A stretch of 64,000 bases of DNA from Saprospiraceae bacterium (GCA_016710235.1 JADJLG010000001.1:2159501-2223500); one strand, 5' to 3'; positions 44,082 through 54,084 are shown, counted from the stretch's first letter. Program-made: numbers and translations. The notes: a model not told the origin generated them from the sequence alone.

Positions 44082-45095
44082 ATGAAAGGAGTTTCTTTTA
44101 TGATAGAAATATTGATCCATAAAAAGCTTACTAACCAACTCAATGCGGAGGAGAATGCTGCATTTGAGCAGTGGATCAATGCCTCAAACGATCACCCTTT
44201 GATCTTTGCTGAGTACAGGACTATTTGGGAAGCCGGTGCACGGCTCAAACCCGAACTGAAAATAAATCCTGAGACAGCTTATGCGCGATATTCCCAAAAG
44301 TACCAAATAGCGGGTAGCAAAGCCGGAGAGATGCGTCGAATGAGAATGAGATCTAATGTATTTCTCCGATTTGCTGCAGCGGCATGTTTGCTAGGATTGC
44401 TTGTTTTCGCCGGTTTGAATGTATTCAATAACTACAATAAGGTCCAAACGATTAGTACCAATTTGCGGACGATCAGCACATTCAATCTCGAAGATGGCAC
44501 AGTTGTCAAATTGAACAAAGGATCTTCCCTAAGTTTTCCAAAGCACTTTAAGAAAGGAAATCGGAACGTCACTTTGAAAGGTGAAGCGTTTTTTGAAGTC
44601 AGTAAAGATGCGCAAAGACCTTTTGTAATCCATGTTTCTGAAGGAGACATTACCGTCCTTGGGACTAGTTTTAATGTGTTTCAAAGGGACAATCTTTCGC
44701 TAACGATCCTTGTGACATCTGGTCAGGTTAAATTTACCCCTGAAAATGGTTCAACTCCGGTCTTTATTTCGAAAGGGGAAAAAATGACTTTTGACGCGGA
44801 AGGTATTATACAGAAAGAAACGGATCTTGCTGCTAACGACCTGGCTTGGTTTAGAAAGACATTGCAATTTGAAAACATTGCCTTAACCCAGGTATTGAAA
44901 GATATATCTAAGTTTTATGCTGTTGATATCAGAGCTGACAGACCTTGTATTGACGAGTTGAGGTTCAGTTCTCCCGGTGACCTAAGTCTGGGCACAAATA
45001 TTGAACAAGTGCTTCGCATCGTCACAACACCTTACCCTATGCTACGAGTCAGCAAATCAGCTGAGGGCTATCTCATTTCAGGTAATTGTAAATAA
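44082..45095 (+). CDS. FecR-family anti-sigma factor
   Basis: A 337-residue membrane protein. Its cytoplasmic head (~1-90) is followed by one helix ('FAAAACLLGLLVFAGLNV', ~90-110) and a periplasmic FecR domain ('FNLEDGTVVKLNKGSSLSF', 'LKGEAFFEVSKDAQRPFVIH', 'VLGTSFNVF'). The C-terminal DUF4974-type part is STN-like ('FENIALTQVLKDISKFYAVD'). It would hold the sigma factor until the TonB receptor signals. An in-frame ATG at 44100 (MIEILIHKK) is an alternative start. It lies 29 bp after the sigma gene and 36 bp before the receptor. Confidence 0.93.
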   Translation: MKGVSFMIEILIHKKLTNQLNAEENAAFEQWINASNDHPLIFAEYRTIWEAGARLKPELKINPETAYARYSQKYQIAGSKAGEMRRMRMRSNVFLRFAAAACLLGLLVFAGLNVFNNYNKVQTISTNLRTISTFNLEDGTVVKLNKGSSLSFPKHFKKGNRNVTLKGEAFFEVSKDAQRPFVIHVSEGDITVLGTSFNVFQRDNLSLTILVTSGQVKFTPENGSTPVFISKGEKMTFDAEGIIQKETDLAANDLAWFRKTLQFENIALTQVLKDISKFYAVDIRADRPCIDELRFSSPGDLSLGTNIEQVLRIVTTPYPMLRVSKSAEGYLISGNCK

Positions 45096-45131
45096 AACCA
45101 TATCTTGCGCAGAATATTACACAAGTGATTC

Positions 45132-47801
45132 ATGCGTGTTAATCTTGTTGTCATTTTATTTTTGTCTTTCCTTTTCGTTGTAGAATTAAAAGGCCAAAAG
45201 GACAATTTAGATAAACTTTATAGTTTTAGCTTTCATCACACAACTTTAGATAAAGCATTTGGACAAATTTCTAAAACCAGTGCAATAAACATTTCTTTTG
45301 ATCAAGCTTATTGTGAGAAAAGACAGGTTACAAAGTATTTTGTGAATCATCCACTTCGAGATATTTTAGGGGAACTCAGTGCTGAGCACAATTTGAAACT
45401 TGTAGTGATTAATTCTGAGCAAATTGCTATCGAACCTGACATTCCCCAAGAACCCAACGAGTACTATGTCAGTGGCAGAGTTGAAGATTCTGCTTCTCAG
45501 GAATTAATCATTGGAGCCATTGTAAGCAACGGTGGAAACTGGACAATGACTAATGACTATGGATATTTTGTTTTGAAATCAAAACATAAATTGGACCAAA
45601 TTGAAGTGTTCCAGTTAGGATATGCGGCTAAATTGGTTTCCTTAAAAGGAAATCCTTCCAATTTTTTAACTATCAGACTCTCTAATCAATCCATATTGCC
45701 AACCATCATTGTTTCCCAAAGTTCTGATAGAAACTCAGAGATGAAAGAGTGGAACGAAGGAATAGTATCAACACGATTTATTGCGGCAGTGCCTACCGCT
45801 TTTGGTGACAGAGATGTGCAACGAAGTCTTCAGTCTGTCGCAGGGATATCAGGTGGTGCGGATGGTTTTGGAGGTCTCAACGTTCGGGGCGGTGGCTACG
45901 ATCAAAATCTGATTATGTTGGATGATGTGCCATTGTATTATAGCAATCATGCTCTAGGGTTATTTAGTATATTCAACCCGGATGCAATCAGAAACATTCA
46001 ATTTGTCAAGGACAATTTTGCAGCAAAGTACGGCGGCAAATTATCCAGCGTCATTGATATCCATTCTAAGGATGGTAGCTTTAATACATGGAATGCGATG
46101 TTGTCCACAGGTTTGTTGAGTAGCAAAATACAGTTTGATGGACCTCTGATGACTGAAAAATTGGCTTGTTTTTTTTCTGCACGCAGAACGATGATCGATC
46201 CTTTTATAAAATCTCTCACAAAATATTTCAAGGAGCAAGGTGGTAAAGAAGGTGAGACAAAATATTATTTTTATGATTTAAATGCCAAACTCTCATACCT
46301 GATCAATTCTAAAAGTAGAGTGTATCTCAGTTATTATACAGGGAAAGATTTTTTTAATGATCAAGAATTATTGTATACAGAAAATGATAACAATTCTACA
46401 GTAAGTCGTAATTTCGATCAGCTGGAATGGAGAAACCAAATCGCGTCTTTGAGGTATCATTATAGTTTCACAAAATCCGTTTTTTTAAATCAAGTATTTT
46501 ATTACGGAACCTATCACAGCTCATCAGAACAGTTTGAAGGTTACTTGACCAGTTTCAACGGTGTAGCAAGAGATTCATTTTTATTGGGAAGATCTTTTTA
46601 TACGCGACTTAATTATTTTGGTTGGAACAGTTTTCTTGATTTGCATTTTGGAGGCGAACACCAATTAAAAACAGGGTGGACCTTGATGCGGGAAGGGTTT
46701 AAACCAGCATTGTATACTACACAATTGGGAAGTGATTTGAAAAGTGAATTTTTATCTTATACACCAGGTCCGATAGACAGTATTTTACAAAAGAATAAGT
46801 CGAGTTTACCTGAATTTCATGTATTTATACAACACAATAAAAGATGGAATAGGTCATTGTCTTCTTCTGCAGGGATCAGAGCTACTTATCTTGAATATGA
46901 TGGAGTCAGAACTGTTAGATTGCAACCACGGGCAAGCTTGATCACTGATATTTCAAGGAAAATAGCCTTATCTATATCTTACGATAGAAATATTCAAACG
47001 GCACATTTGATAAGTTCAAATTCTTTAGGACTACCTACTGATCTTTGGGTCCCTGTCACAAAGGAATTTGGCCCACAGACTTCTGATCAATTCACTTTTA
47101 ATTTAAATTGGACTCCTGCTTCTCACTCTTATTTTAAACTGTCGGCATATTTTAAAAATTCGAAGCAATTGGTGCAAATAAAAGAAGGTGCAAGTTTTCT
47201 TTTTGCTGAAATTAAGAACTGGAAAGAACAGCTTACCACAGGTTCTGGAAAGTCTAAAGGACTGGAATTATCTTACCGGCTTCAGTCCAGTAAATTGATT
47301 TGCCAATCCAACATCACCTGGAGCAAGTCGACAAGAAAGTTTGAGTTGTTAAATAGAGGTCAGGAATTTTTGTACAAATATGATAGACCTATTCAAATCA
47401 AATTATTGACTACTTATCAATTGTTTGAGAATACTAAACTTCACTTATATTCTGAATTTGCTACAGGTAGCCCTGTTAGTTTACCTTCCGGTGATTATTT
47501 GTATTACTCAACTGAAAGTGGTTATCCTCAGCTCAATATTTACCATTATGACAAACTCAACAATGAACGACTTCCCGATTATTTTAGACTGGACTTGGGC
47601 TTGAGCTATACATTGACTTCAGACCGGATAGGACAAGAATTCTATATAGGCGTATATAATTTAACCAATAGACTGAATCCGATTTTTATTGAATTAGATG
47701 GTTCAGGCACCGGAAGTATCAACTCTAAATTCCAACAGGTGAGCCTCATGCCTCTCCTTCCCAGTGTAAGCTATAGGATCAGCTGGCGTTCAAAGGCTTA
47801 G
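45132..47801 (+). CDS. TonB-dependent outer-membrane receptor with STN signalling domain
   Basis: An 889-residue protein with a signal peptide (~1-24). Residues ~30-100 are an STN domain ('SFHHTTLDKAFGQISKTSAI'), which talks to the FecR-like protein. A carboxypeptidase-D regulatory-like domain follows (~115-190). The plug then begins with 'FGGLNVRGGGYDQNLIMLDD' and 'FNPDAIRNIQFVKDNFAAKY', and the rest is the 22-strand barrel ending in 'PSVSYRISWRSKA'. Its imported ligand cannot be read. STN, FecR and sigma genes together form a transduction chain typical of iron or polymer uptake. Confidence 0.93.
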   Translation: MRVNLVVILFLSFLFVVELKGQKDNLDKLYSFSFHHTTLDKAFGQISKTSAINISFDQAYCEKRQVTKYFVNHPLRDILGELSAEHNLKLVVINSEQIAIEPDIPQEPNEYYVSGRVEDSASQELIIGAIVSNGGNWTMTNDYGYFVLKSKHKLDQIEVFQLGYAAKLVSLKGNPSNFLTIRLSNQSILPTIIVSQSSDRNSEMKEWNEGIVSTRFIAAVPTAFGDRDVQRSLQSVAGISGGADGFGGLNVRGGGYDQNLIMLDDVPLYYSNHALGLFSIFNPDAIRNIQFVKDNFAAKYGGKLSSVIDIHSKDGSFNTWNAMLSTGLLSSKIQFDGPLMTEKLACFFSARRTMIDPFIKSLTKYFKEQGGKEGETKYYFYDLNAKLSYLINSKSRVYLSYYTGKDFFNDQELLYTENDNNSTVSRNFDQLEWRNQIASLRYHYSFTKSVFLNQVFYYGTYHSSSEQFEGYLTSFNGVARDSFLLGRSFYTRLNYFGWNSFLDLHFGGEHQLKTGWTLMREGFKPALYTTQLGSDLKSEFLSYTPGPIDSILQKNKSSLPEFHVFIQHNKRWNRSLSSSAGIRATYLEYDGVRTVRLQPRASLITDISRKIALSISYDRNIQTAHLISSNSLGLPTDLWVPVTKEFGPQTSDQFTFNLNWTPASHSYFKLSAYFKNSKQLVQIKEGASFLFAEIKNWKEQLTTGSGKSKGLELSYRLQSSKLICQSNITWSKSTRKFELLNRGQEFLYKYDRPIQIKLLTTYQLFENTKLHLYSEFATGSPVSLPSGDYLYYSTESGYPQLNIYHYDKLNNERLPDYFRLDLGLSYTLTSDRIGQEFYIGVYNLTNRLNPIFIELDGSGTGSINSKFQQVSLMPLLPSVSYRISWRSKA

Positions 47802-47840
47802 AAGTTTATTTGTATAAAAGATTATTATATATGTTTTGCC

Positions 47841-47873
47841 TTGATTAATAATTCAACATTTTATATATTTTTG
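47841..47873 (+). promoter_or_regulatory. Promoter of the DUF4249 gene
   Basis: TTG at 47841-47843 and TATTTTTG at 47866-47873 (TAnnTTTG) are 22 bp apart. Its -7 element lies 5 bp before the in-frame GTG at 47878, so the transcript starts at or after that GTG and the ATG at 47893 is the likely start codon. Confidence 0.6.
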
Positions 47874-47892
47874 CCATGTGAATGGTATTAGA

Positions 47893-48816
47893 ATGTTACT
47901 GGCATTGACTTGCTTTGCAATATTATCTTCTTGCACTAGTGAGTATATACCTGAAGGCGATCATGTGACCCCTGGTTACTATATGGTTTGTTTTATAAGT
48001 CCGGATGCACCGGTCATTGCGACGATCGGAAAATTTGTAAACCCATTTTCAAATGATTCTGGATTGCCGGAAACGCCATATGTACTGAAAATGGAAAATG
48101 AACATAAATCTTTCCCTTTTTATGTCTTGCCGAACACAAATGGAAGGAGACTCAAATTATTATCTAATGCCGAGAAATTGGATGGAGCTTATAAGCTCCA
48201 TTGGTTGACCTCGGATAGCGTGGTTCTCACCGCCCAAACAGAAATACCCAGTTCGACTATTCAATCCAACAGTCTCATCGTAGAATTATTTAATCCAAAT
48301 TTCTCTGAAAGTGGAATTCGCCAAAGTATTGATGTTCGAATTTCGTGGAATGATGAAAGTGATACGGATAATTATTATCATTTAATTCCTTATAAAGTTA
48401 ATTATCGTTTTGACGTCACTTCAGGTAAATTTGTAATCAATACCGAGAATCCCAAAGAAGCTTTGGAAATGAGTTTTATAGACAATCATCAGAATAATCA
48501 ACTCCTTCTGCAGCACGAACCCGGCGCTCTAATTGCGGAAGATAATTCTAATGCAGGACAGCTATCTTATCGATTCAGACTAAGAACAAATGGTATCATT
48601 GATCTTAAAAAAGAAATATTCAAACATATCCAGTTTGAATTGAGAAAGGTAACTAAAGATTATTATTTGTTTCATAGAAGTGTTGCTTTACAACTTGCAA
48701 ATAACAACCAGAGAATACCATTGTATGAACCTATCCTGACACATACTAATGTTTCAGGTGGTTATGGAATATTTGCTGGATACCGATCCATATTCCAAGA
48801 TAAATTGTTCCAGTAA
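47893..48816 (+). CDS. DUF4249-family lipoprotein, TonB-receptor partner
   Basis: 307 residues from the ATG at 47893, chosen because the -7 element sits on the earlier GTG. The lipobox is 'ILSSC' (Cys14 from this start). The body is mostly beta with 'SNSLIVELFNPNFSESGIRQ', 'ISWNDESDTDNYYHLIPYK' and 'FKHIQFELRKVTKDYYLFHR', the pattern of DUF4249 proteins, which sit next to TonB receptors in Bacteroidota. It probably binds the ligand at the outer membrane; the ligand is unknown. Confidence 0.85.
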   Translation: MLLALTCFAILSSCTSEYIPEGDHVTPGYYMVCFISPDAPVIATIGKFVNPFSNDSGLPETPYVLKMENEHKSFPFYVLPNTNGRRLKLLSNAEKLDGAYKLHWLTSDSVVLTAQTEIPSSTIQSNSLIVELFNPNFSESGIRQSIDVRISWNDESDTDNYYHLIPYKVNYRFDVTSGKFVINTENPKEALEMSFIDNHQNNQLLLQHEPGALIAEDNSNAGQLSYRFRLRTNGIIDLKKEIFKHIQFELRKVTKDYYLFHRSVALQLANNNQRIPLYEPILTHTNVSGGYGIFAGYRSIFQDKLFQ

Positions 48817-48955
48817 ATATTCGGATTAGTTAATTCAATCTTGTCAATCGATTGAGATTTTATTCTAGGTGCTGCATGATATAAATAATCCATAATAAAC
48901 TTGCTCGCAATTCATCGAGAGAAAACTTTATCTTGTGGGATAATCTCAAAGCAGT

Positions 48956-51700
48956 ATGTCACGGTTGTATTTTTTGATATTAAGCTTCATTACTCTCGAT
49001 TTAATTAGTGCTTATAAATCGACTGCCCAATCCATTGTTTTAGATTCATCAAAATTACCGATTTGTATCATTGAAACCAGAGGTAAAACAATCGTAAACG
49101 AGCCACGTATAAGAGCTTACTTGAAAGTCATAAATAATGGTCCCGGTAATACGAATTATACAAAACAGCCAACCTTTGAGTACAACAATTCCATTGACAT
49201 TGAAATCAGAGGCAATAGCTCCCAAGCTTATCCGCAAAAACAATATGGTTTTGAACTTAAAGACAGTCTGAGCGGAGATGATATTGCAGTTTCTTTACTT
49301 GGTATGCCTGAAGAAGAGGATTGGATTTTGTATGCACCCTACAATGATGTCAGTTTACTAAGAAATGTACTGACTTACCACCTATGGAGTGAAATGGGAC
49401 ATTGGGCTCCGAGAACCAGATATTGCGAACTGATATTGAATGGAAGCTATCAAGGTATCTACATTTTGGTTGAGAAAATCAAAAGGGACAAGAATCGTGT
49501 TGACATTGCCAAAATGAACCCTGAAGATACAAGTGGTACAGAGCTGACAGGAGGATATATCATGAAAATAGACAAAAGCAATAATCCTGGAGATAAAAGT
49601 TTTGTTTCCTCGGTTAAATCAACAAATAATTCCAATATAACTTGGCTATATGATTACCCAGACCCCTCAGATATCAAATTAAAGCAGCAAGATTATATAA
49701 GAAGGTATATTGACAGTTTTGAAAAAACTTTGGTTGGTGCTAATTTCGATGACCCTATTGTCGGCTATCGCAGATACATCAGCACTCCTTCGTTTATTGA
49801 TTATCTGTTACTCACCGAGTTTACACGCAATGCAGACGCTTACAAAGCCAGTAGTTATTTTCATAAGGAGAAACAAGAAGACGATGGATCAAAAGGTCAA
49901 CTAAAAGCAGGACCCGTATGGGATTATAATTTTGCATATGGGAACGCGAGTTTCTGTTCTGGCGCTTTATTCACAGGATGGATGTATAATGGCTGTGTTC
50001 CTGCTACTTTACCTACGCCGGTCATGTGGAGAAGATTGCTTGAAGATCCTGTTTTTGCGAATGAAACCAGATGCAGATACCAAAGTTTACGAAATGGCGG
50101 AATATTGGATACCAGTTTAATTTTTTCCTTTATTGACAAATATGCTGCGGATACTTTGATGGATGCCATGAACCGACACTTCAAAAAATGGCCAATATTA
50201 GGCACAAATCCTGGGGGATTTAATGCATATGTTGTCAGGTCATATTCAGAAGAAATTGGGAAAGTAAAATCCTGGATCTGGAATCGACTCCAATGGATGG
50301 ATGCAAATTTAGGAGGTTCTTGTGCACCTGCGATAGCTCAAATCAAAGTGGATGCTAAAATTCCGTGCAGCACAGATAGTATACCTAAGTTAGACCTTAA
50401 GCAGCCTTTTGATCGAGAACCTTTTAACTATACTGGAAGGGAAGTGGTCAAATCCATACCAACTAACATAGTCCGATGGGTGCTTGTCGAACTGAGAGAT
50501 AATGATGATAGTACTAAACTGATTGCACAGCGAGCGGCGCTGTTGCGATCAGATAATATAGTGGTTGATACAAACTTCAAAAGCGGTGTTTATTTTAATA
50601 ATATTTCTCCCACTGATCAATACAAACTAATGGTGAGATATGATGTGTATAGCTATATTTTATATAATAAAACTGTTAGTTTACCTATTTCTGTTGCAAT
50701 TGATCTAACCAAGCCAATTACTCATAAAGAACCAAATATCGGTTCTCCCCTCAGTTTCCTGATTCAAGATACAGTAACACATACCATTTGTGTAGGAAAA
50801 GAAGCTGATTTGGATTCTGCATTTTTTAATTTTTTGCCCATTAGGTTTGATTCAGTTACGATAGAATCTGATAGCCTCCAAATTGTACCTCTCGGAGATC
50901 ACGCAATTGTTTCTGCTACTCATCCGGGTGACTATATTGTTCATTCTTATTTGCATTGTCCTCCGAACTACCATGTGCACGTTTTATTTAAATTGAAAGT
51001 TTTGGCAGGACCGATGGTTGAGATTTTAGGACCCAAAGGAATTTGTCCCGGCTCAACTGTTGAATTAATTGCTAATTCTAAAGCTGTACAGTATTTGTGG
51101 AATACGGGAATCAATGAGAGAAAAATGAACATTCAGAGCGGAGGATTATTTCAGGTTACAGTTACAGATGAAAATGCATGTACTGCAAGCAATGAAATAA
51201 ATGTGGAGTCTTTTCAGGATATTGCAGGTGATATAATCGTCGAGAATCAACCGGAGGATAGCGTGTGTGCTTTTTACTTCAAAGCTACCACAGGAATGAA
51301 TTCAGGATATCATTATATATGGAATTCAAAGTTTAATCAAGATACATTTTATTCGGCGGATCCCAGAGTAAATCTTACAGTGATAGATAGCAATCAATGT
51401 GAGAAAATGTACACAGCACTTTGTCAACTTACAACATCATCTCAAACCTTTGGATTGGAAACAGTGCAAGTCATTCCAAATCCAAATCTCGGCACCTTTA
51501 CTTTGGTTTTTCCTGATAAGCTGAGCAGTGATAAACTTTTGAGTTTATATTCTGTCGAAGGTAAAATACTGTTTAACGCCAAAGGTCAGGAGAGGGATCG
51601 AATTACGTTTGACTTGAAACTGCCACCAGGTATATATATTATACAATTAACAGAGCGATCTGGATTATTGTGGCAAACAAAAATGGTGGTAGTTCCTTAA
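48956..51700 (+). CDS. Secreted CotH kinase-family protein with T9SS domain
   Basis: A 914-residue protein with a signal peptide (~1-24). Residues ~35-430 form a CotH domain: 'SIDIEIRGNSSQAYPQKQYG', 'EEDWILYAPYNDVSLLRNVL', 'RYCELILNGSYQGIYILVEK', 'AGPVWDYNFAYGN'. These carry the Arg, Lys, Asp and Asn residues seen in protein kinase-like CotH enzymes. Ig-like modules and a T9SS domain ('IPNPNLGTFTLVFPD' to 'LLWQTKMVVVP') follow. In Bacteroidota such proteins are surface-attached; substrate and activity are unknown here. It stands 139 bp after the DUF4249 gene. Confidence 0.87.
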   Translation: MSRLYFLILSFITLDLISAYKSTAQSIVLDSSKLPICIIETRGKTIVNEPRIRAYLKVINNGPGNTNYTKQPTFEYNNSIDIEIRGNSSQAYPQKQYGFELKDSLSGDDIAVSLLGMPEEEDWILYAPYNDVSLLRNVLTYHLWSEMGHWAPRTRYCELILNGSYQGIYILVEKIKRDKNRVDIAKMNPEDTSGTELTGGYIMKIDKSNNPGDKSFVSSVKSTNNSNITWLYDYPDPSDIKLKQQDYIRRYIDSFEKTLVGANFDDPIVGYRRYISTPSFIDYLLLTEFTRNADAYKASSYFHKEKQEDDGSKGQLKAGPVWDYNFAYGNASFCSGALFTGWMYNGCVPATLPTPVMWRRLLEDPVFANETRCRYQSLRNGGILDTSLIFSFIDKYAADTLMDAMNRHFKKWPILGTNPGGFNAYVVRSYSEEIGKVKSWIWNRLQWMDANLGGSCAPAIAQIKVDAKIPCSTDSIPKLDLKQPFDREPFNYTGREVVKSIPTNIVRWVLVELRDNDDSTKLIAQRAALLRSDNIVVDTNFKSGVYFNNISPTDQYKLMVRYDVYSYILYNKTVSLPISVAIDLTKPITHKEPNIGSPLSFLIQDTVTHTICVGKEADLDSAFFNFLPIRFDSVTIESDSLQIVPLGDHAIVSATHPGDYIVHSYLHCPPNYHVHVLFKLKVLAGPMVEILGPKGICPGSTVELIANSKAVQYLWNTGINERKMNIQSGGLFQVTVTDENACTASNEINVESFQDIAGDIIVENQPEDSVCAFYFKATTGMNSGYHYIWNSKFNQDTFYSADPRVNLTVIDSNQCEKMYTALCQLTTSSQTFGLETVQVIPNPNLGTFTLVFPDKLSSDKLLSLYSVEGKILFNAKGQERDRITFDLKLPPGIYIIQLTERSGLLWQTKMVVVP

Positions 51701-51701
51701 T

Positions 51702-51725
51702 CCAAACCAAGTATTGAAGGTTTGG
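51702..51725. terminator. Possible weak hairpin between convergent genes
   Basis: CCAAACC-N10-GGTTTGG lies between the CotH gene and the aldolase gene. There is no T-run, so function is doubtful. Confidence 0.3.
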
Positions 51726-51748
51726 AACAAGAAGCATTCCTTGTCTAA

Positions 51749-52408
51749 TTATTTTGCAGCAGCTTTTTTGTGGTCTGAAAGAAATTTTTCCAAGCCAATG
51801 TCTGTAAGTGGATGTTTGAGTAAACCTAATATCGCATCCAAAGGGCAAGTGGCTACGTCAGCTCCGGCTTTTGCAGCTTCAACTATATGAAGTGGAGATC
51901 TGATCGAAGCAGCCAATATTTCTGTTTCAAAACCTTGGGTCATATAGATCTCGTAAATCTCTTTCACCAATTGCATTCCATTCCAACTGATATCATCAAC
52001 TCTGCCGATAAACGGTGAAATGTATGTTGCACCTGCTTTTGCAGCTAGTATTGCTTGACCGGCACTGAAAACTAAAGTACAATTGGTCAAAATGTCTTGT
52101 TCTGTGAACGCAGAAATAGCCTTAATTCCATCTTTGGTAACGGGAACTTTCACGACGATATTTTCAGATATAAGTGCAAGATCTTTACCTTCCTTCATCA
52201 TGCCTTCAAAATCTGTGGCAATCACTTCTGCACTCACATCGCCATCTACTAGGTCACAAATTTTTTTATAATGCCTGAAAATATTCTCTTTTCCTGTGAT
52301 CCCTTCTTTTGCCATAAGACTTGGATTGGTAGTAACGCCATCCAATATACCCAGGTCTTTTGCTTCTTTGATTTGATCTAAGTTGGCGGTGTCAATAAAA
52401 AACTTCAT
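51749..52408 (-). CDS. Transaldolase-like fructose-6-phosphate aldolase
   Basis: 219 residues from the ATG at 52408, where the family motif 'MKFFIDTANLDQI' begins. A longer upstream frame has no support. It is a class I TIM-barrel with the Schiff-base lysine Lys87 in 'ENIVVKVPVT', plus 'GVTTNPSLMAKEG' and 'YISPFIGRVDDIS'. It is ~220 residues, the size of the short TalC/FSA subfamily. It could act as transaldolase or cleave fructose 6-phosphate; sequence alone cannot decide. Gene neighbours give no clue. Confidence 0.88.
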   Translation of the reverse strand: MKFFIDTANLDQIKEAKDLGILDGVTTNPSLMAKEGITGKENIFRHYKKICDLVDGDVSAEVIATDFEGMMKEGKDLALISENIVVKVPVTKDGIKAISAFTEQDILTNCTLVFSAGQAILAAKAGATYISPFIGRVDDISWNGMQLVKEIYEIYMTQGFETEILAASIRSPLHIVEAAKAGADVATCPLDAILGLLKHPLTDIGLEKFLSDHKKAAAK

Positions 52409-52538
52409 ATGTTGTATTTTGAAGGTAAAAAAAATGGTAAGAACCCAACGACCGCTCAACTTCCTACCCTTGCTGTATTTCTACCCTGGGGGAGTTCAGA
52501 AGGAGCCGATCAAGAATCCTTACCGGACGCAAAATTAA

Positions 52539-53246
52539 TCAATGCTCGCTATTTTCTTTAGGAAAAAAAATATCTAGTCCGGTCCAATACTCTTTGGCCT
52601 TAGGATAATTCAAAAATGTCATTCTTTCTTTCAAAGTTGGGTGGTCAAAACTAAGTGAATAAGCATATAGTGCCAGTAAATAACCTAGTTTGGTAAGGTT
52701 GTTCCCATACTTTACGTCCCCCAACAACGGACAGCCGATATGCGCCATTTGGCTCCTAATTTGGTGAGATCGGCCAGTAATCAATTGGATATCAAATATA
52801 TAACGGCCTTCATGGGTTCCCAGAAGTTTGTATTTCAGCCTCGAATCCTTCGCTCCTTCCAAAGGTTCTTCATATACGGAAGTGCGGTTGATGCTTTCAT
52901 GTTTGAGCAGAAAATGATTGAGTTCGTCTTCGTCCTTTGGGGGAGCAAACCCACTGACAGCGAGATAATGCTTTTTTATCGTTCGAGCTTTCATCTGATC
53001 TTGCAGCCTGATGAAGGCTTTTGAAGTTTTTGCCAGTACCATGACACCACCCACCGGTCTGTCTAATCTTTGGACTAGACCGACGTAGGCCTCACCTGGT
53101 TTTTCATATTTTATTCTCAGATATTCTTTCACCATATCCACTAGATTTGGGGCTCCTGTCGTGTCTGGTTGAGATAAGACGCCCGGTTGCTTTTCTATCA
53201 CTATGATATGGTTATCTTCGTAAAGGATTTTGAGTTTATACTTCAT
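52539..53246 (-). CDS. RluA-family 23S rRNA/tRNA pseudouridine synthase
   Basis: 235 residues from the ATG at 53246, where 'YKLKILYEDNHIIVIEKQPG' (family start) begins; the longer frame covers mqnD in reverse. The catalytic aspartate is in 'QRLDRPVGGVMVLAKTS', followed by 'GRSHQIRSQMAHIGCPLLGD' and 'YALSLSFDHP'. It converts uridine to pseudouridine in RNA; the target site is unknown. No S4 domain is present, consistent with short RluA members. Its start codon overlaps that of the divergent mqnD by two bases. Confidence 0.9.
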   Translation of the reverse strand: MKYKLKILYEDNHIIVIEKQPGVLSQPDTTGAPNLVDMVKEYLRIKYEKPGEAYVGLVQRLDRPVGGVMVLAKTSKAFIRLQDQMKARTIKKHYLAVSGFAPPKDEDELNHFLLKHESINRTSVYEEPLEGAKDSRLKYKLLGTHEGRYIFDIQLITGRSHQIRSQMAHIGCPLLGDVKYGNNLTKLGYLLALYAYSLSFDHPTLKERMTFLNYPKAKEYWTGLDIFFPKENSEH

Positions 53247-54084
53247 GTCGATCGACCAAAATATCAAAATAGCCATTTCTCCCTGTCCAAATGACACATT
53301 CATTTTTGGGGCATGGCTGATTGGACTACTTAACAAAAGAAGTACCATAAAGTTATCTGAAACATCCTTCATGGACATTTCAGAATTGAATGAATATGCG
53401 CTTACCGGAGAGCCTGACATAGTCAAAGTGTCAGCTGTAAGAGTTGGCCAGCTGAGCGATAAATATTACATATTGAATTGCGGAGGAGCTTTGGGAGAAG
53501 ATTGCGGACCAATTCTGGTATCTGCCCACGAGCAGAAACCCCAAGATTTCAGCTTGATGAAAGTAGTCTTGCCTGGAAAAAAGACAACCGCCCATATTCT
53601 ATTTCAAGATGCTTACCCTGCTGTCCATCGACTTACATATGCACTATTTTCAGAGATCGACAGCCTTGTAGCAGCCAAGAAGTTTGATGCTGGGGTACTT
53701 ATCCATGAGGGACGCTTTACATACCGCAAGAAAAAGCTTCATCTGTGGTCTGATCTTGGAGAATTATGGGTAAAAAAATATGAACTTCCCATTCCATTGG
53801 GGCTCATCTTAGTGAAAAAAGAGTTAGGTGTGGAATTCGCCAGACGAGTGTCTGATCAGATCAAACAGAGCATAGAGGTCGCCAGAACTCATCCAGTTTT
53901 ATTGAAGGAATATATCGCATTGCATGCCCAAGAGATGGACCAAGAAGTAATTCAAAATCACATTGATTTATATGTAAACGAAATGAGCTGGGATATGGGT
54001 CCAAGGGGTAGAGCAGCAGTCGAAGAGTTGTTGAGAATTGCGAATGAATTACCTGCTGGAGGGAATAGACTAGAATTCATTTAG
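53245..54084 (+). CDS. mqnD: 1,4-dihydroxy-6-naphthoate synthase (futalosine pathway)
   Basis: 279 residues from the ATG at 53245 (a start five codons earlier is possible). The N-terminus 'IKIAISPCPNDTFIFGAWLIG' and the loop 'GGALGEDCGPILVS' are typical of MqnD, a periplasmic-binding-protein fold enzyme that releases dihydroxynaphthoate from cyclic dehypoxanthine futalosine. It implies menaquinone is made by the futalosine route rather than MenA-F. Other mqn genes are not in this window. The gene is divergent to the pseudouridine synthase. Confidence 0.9.
   Translation: MSIDQNIKIAISPCPNDTFIFGAWLIGLLNKRSTIKLSETSFMDISELNEYALTGEPDIVKVSAVRVGQLSDKYYILNCGGALGEDCGPILVSAHEQKPQDFSLMKVVLPGKKTTAHILFQDAYPAVHRLTYALFSEIDSLVAAKKFDAGVLIHEGRFTYRKKKLHLWSDLGELWVKKYELPIPLGLILVKKELGVEFARRVSDQIKQSIEVARTHPVLLKEYIALHAQEMDQEVIQNHIDLYVNEMSWDMGPRGRAAVEELLRIANELPAGGNRLEFI

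Noticed and set aside
53247..53426. Longer N-terminus of the minus-strand pseudouridine synthase
   Set aside because: It is the reverse complement of the mqnD coding region and has no family similarity; the conserved start is at 53246.
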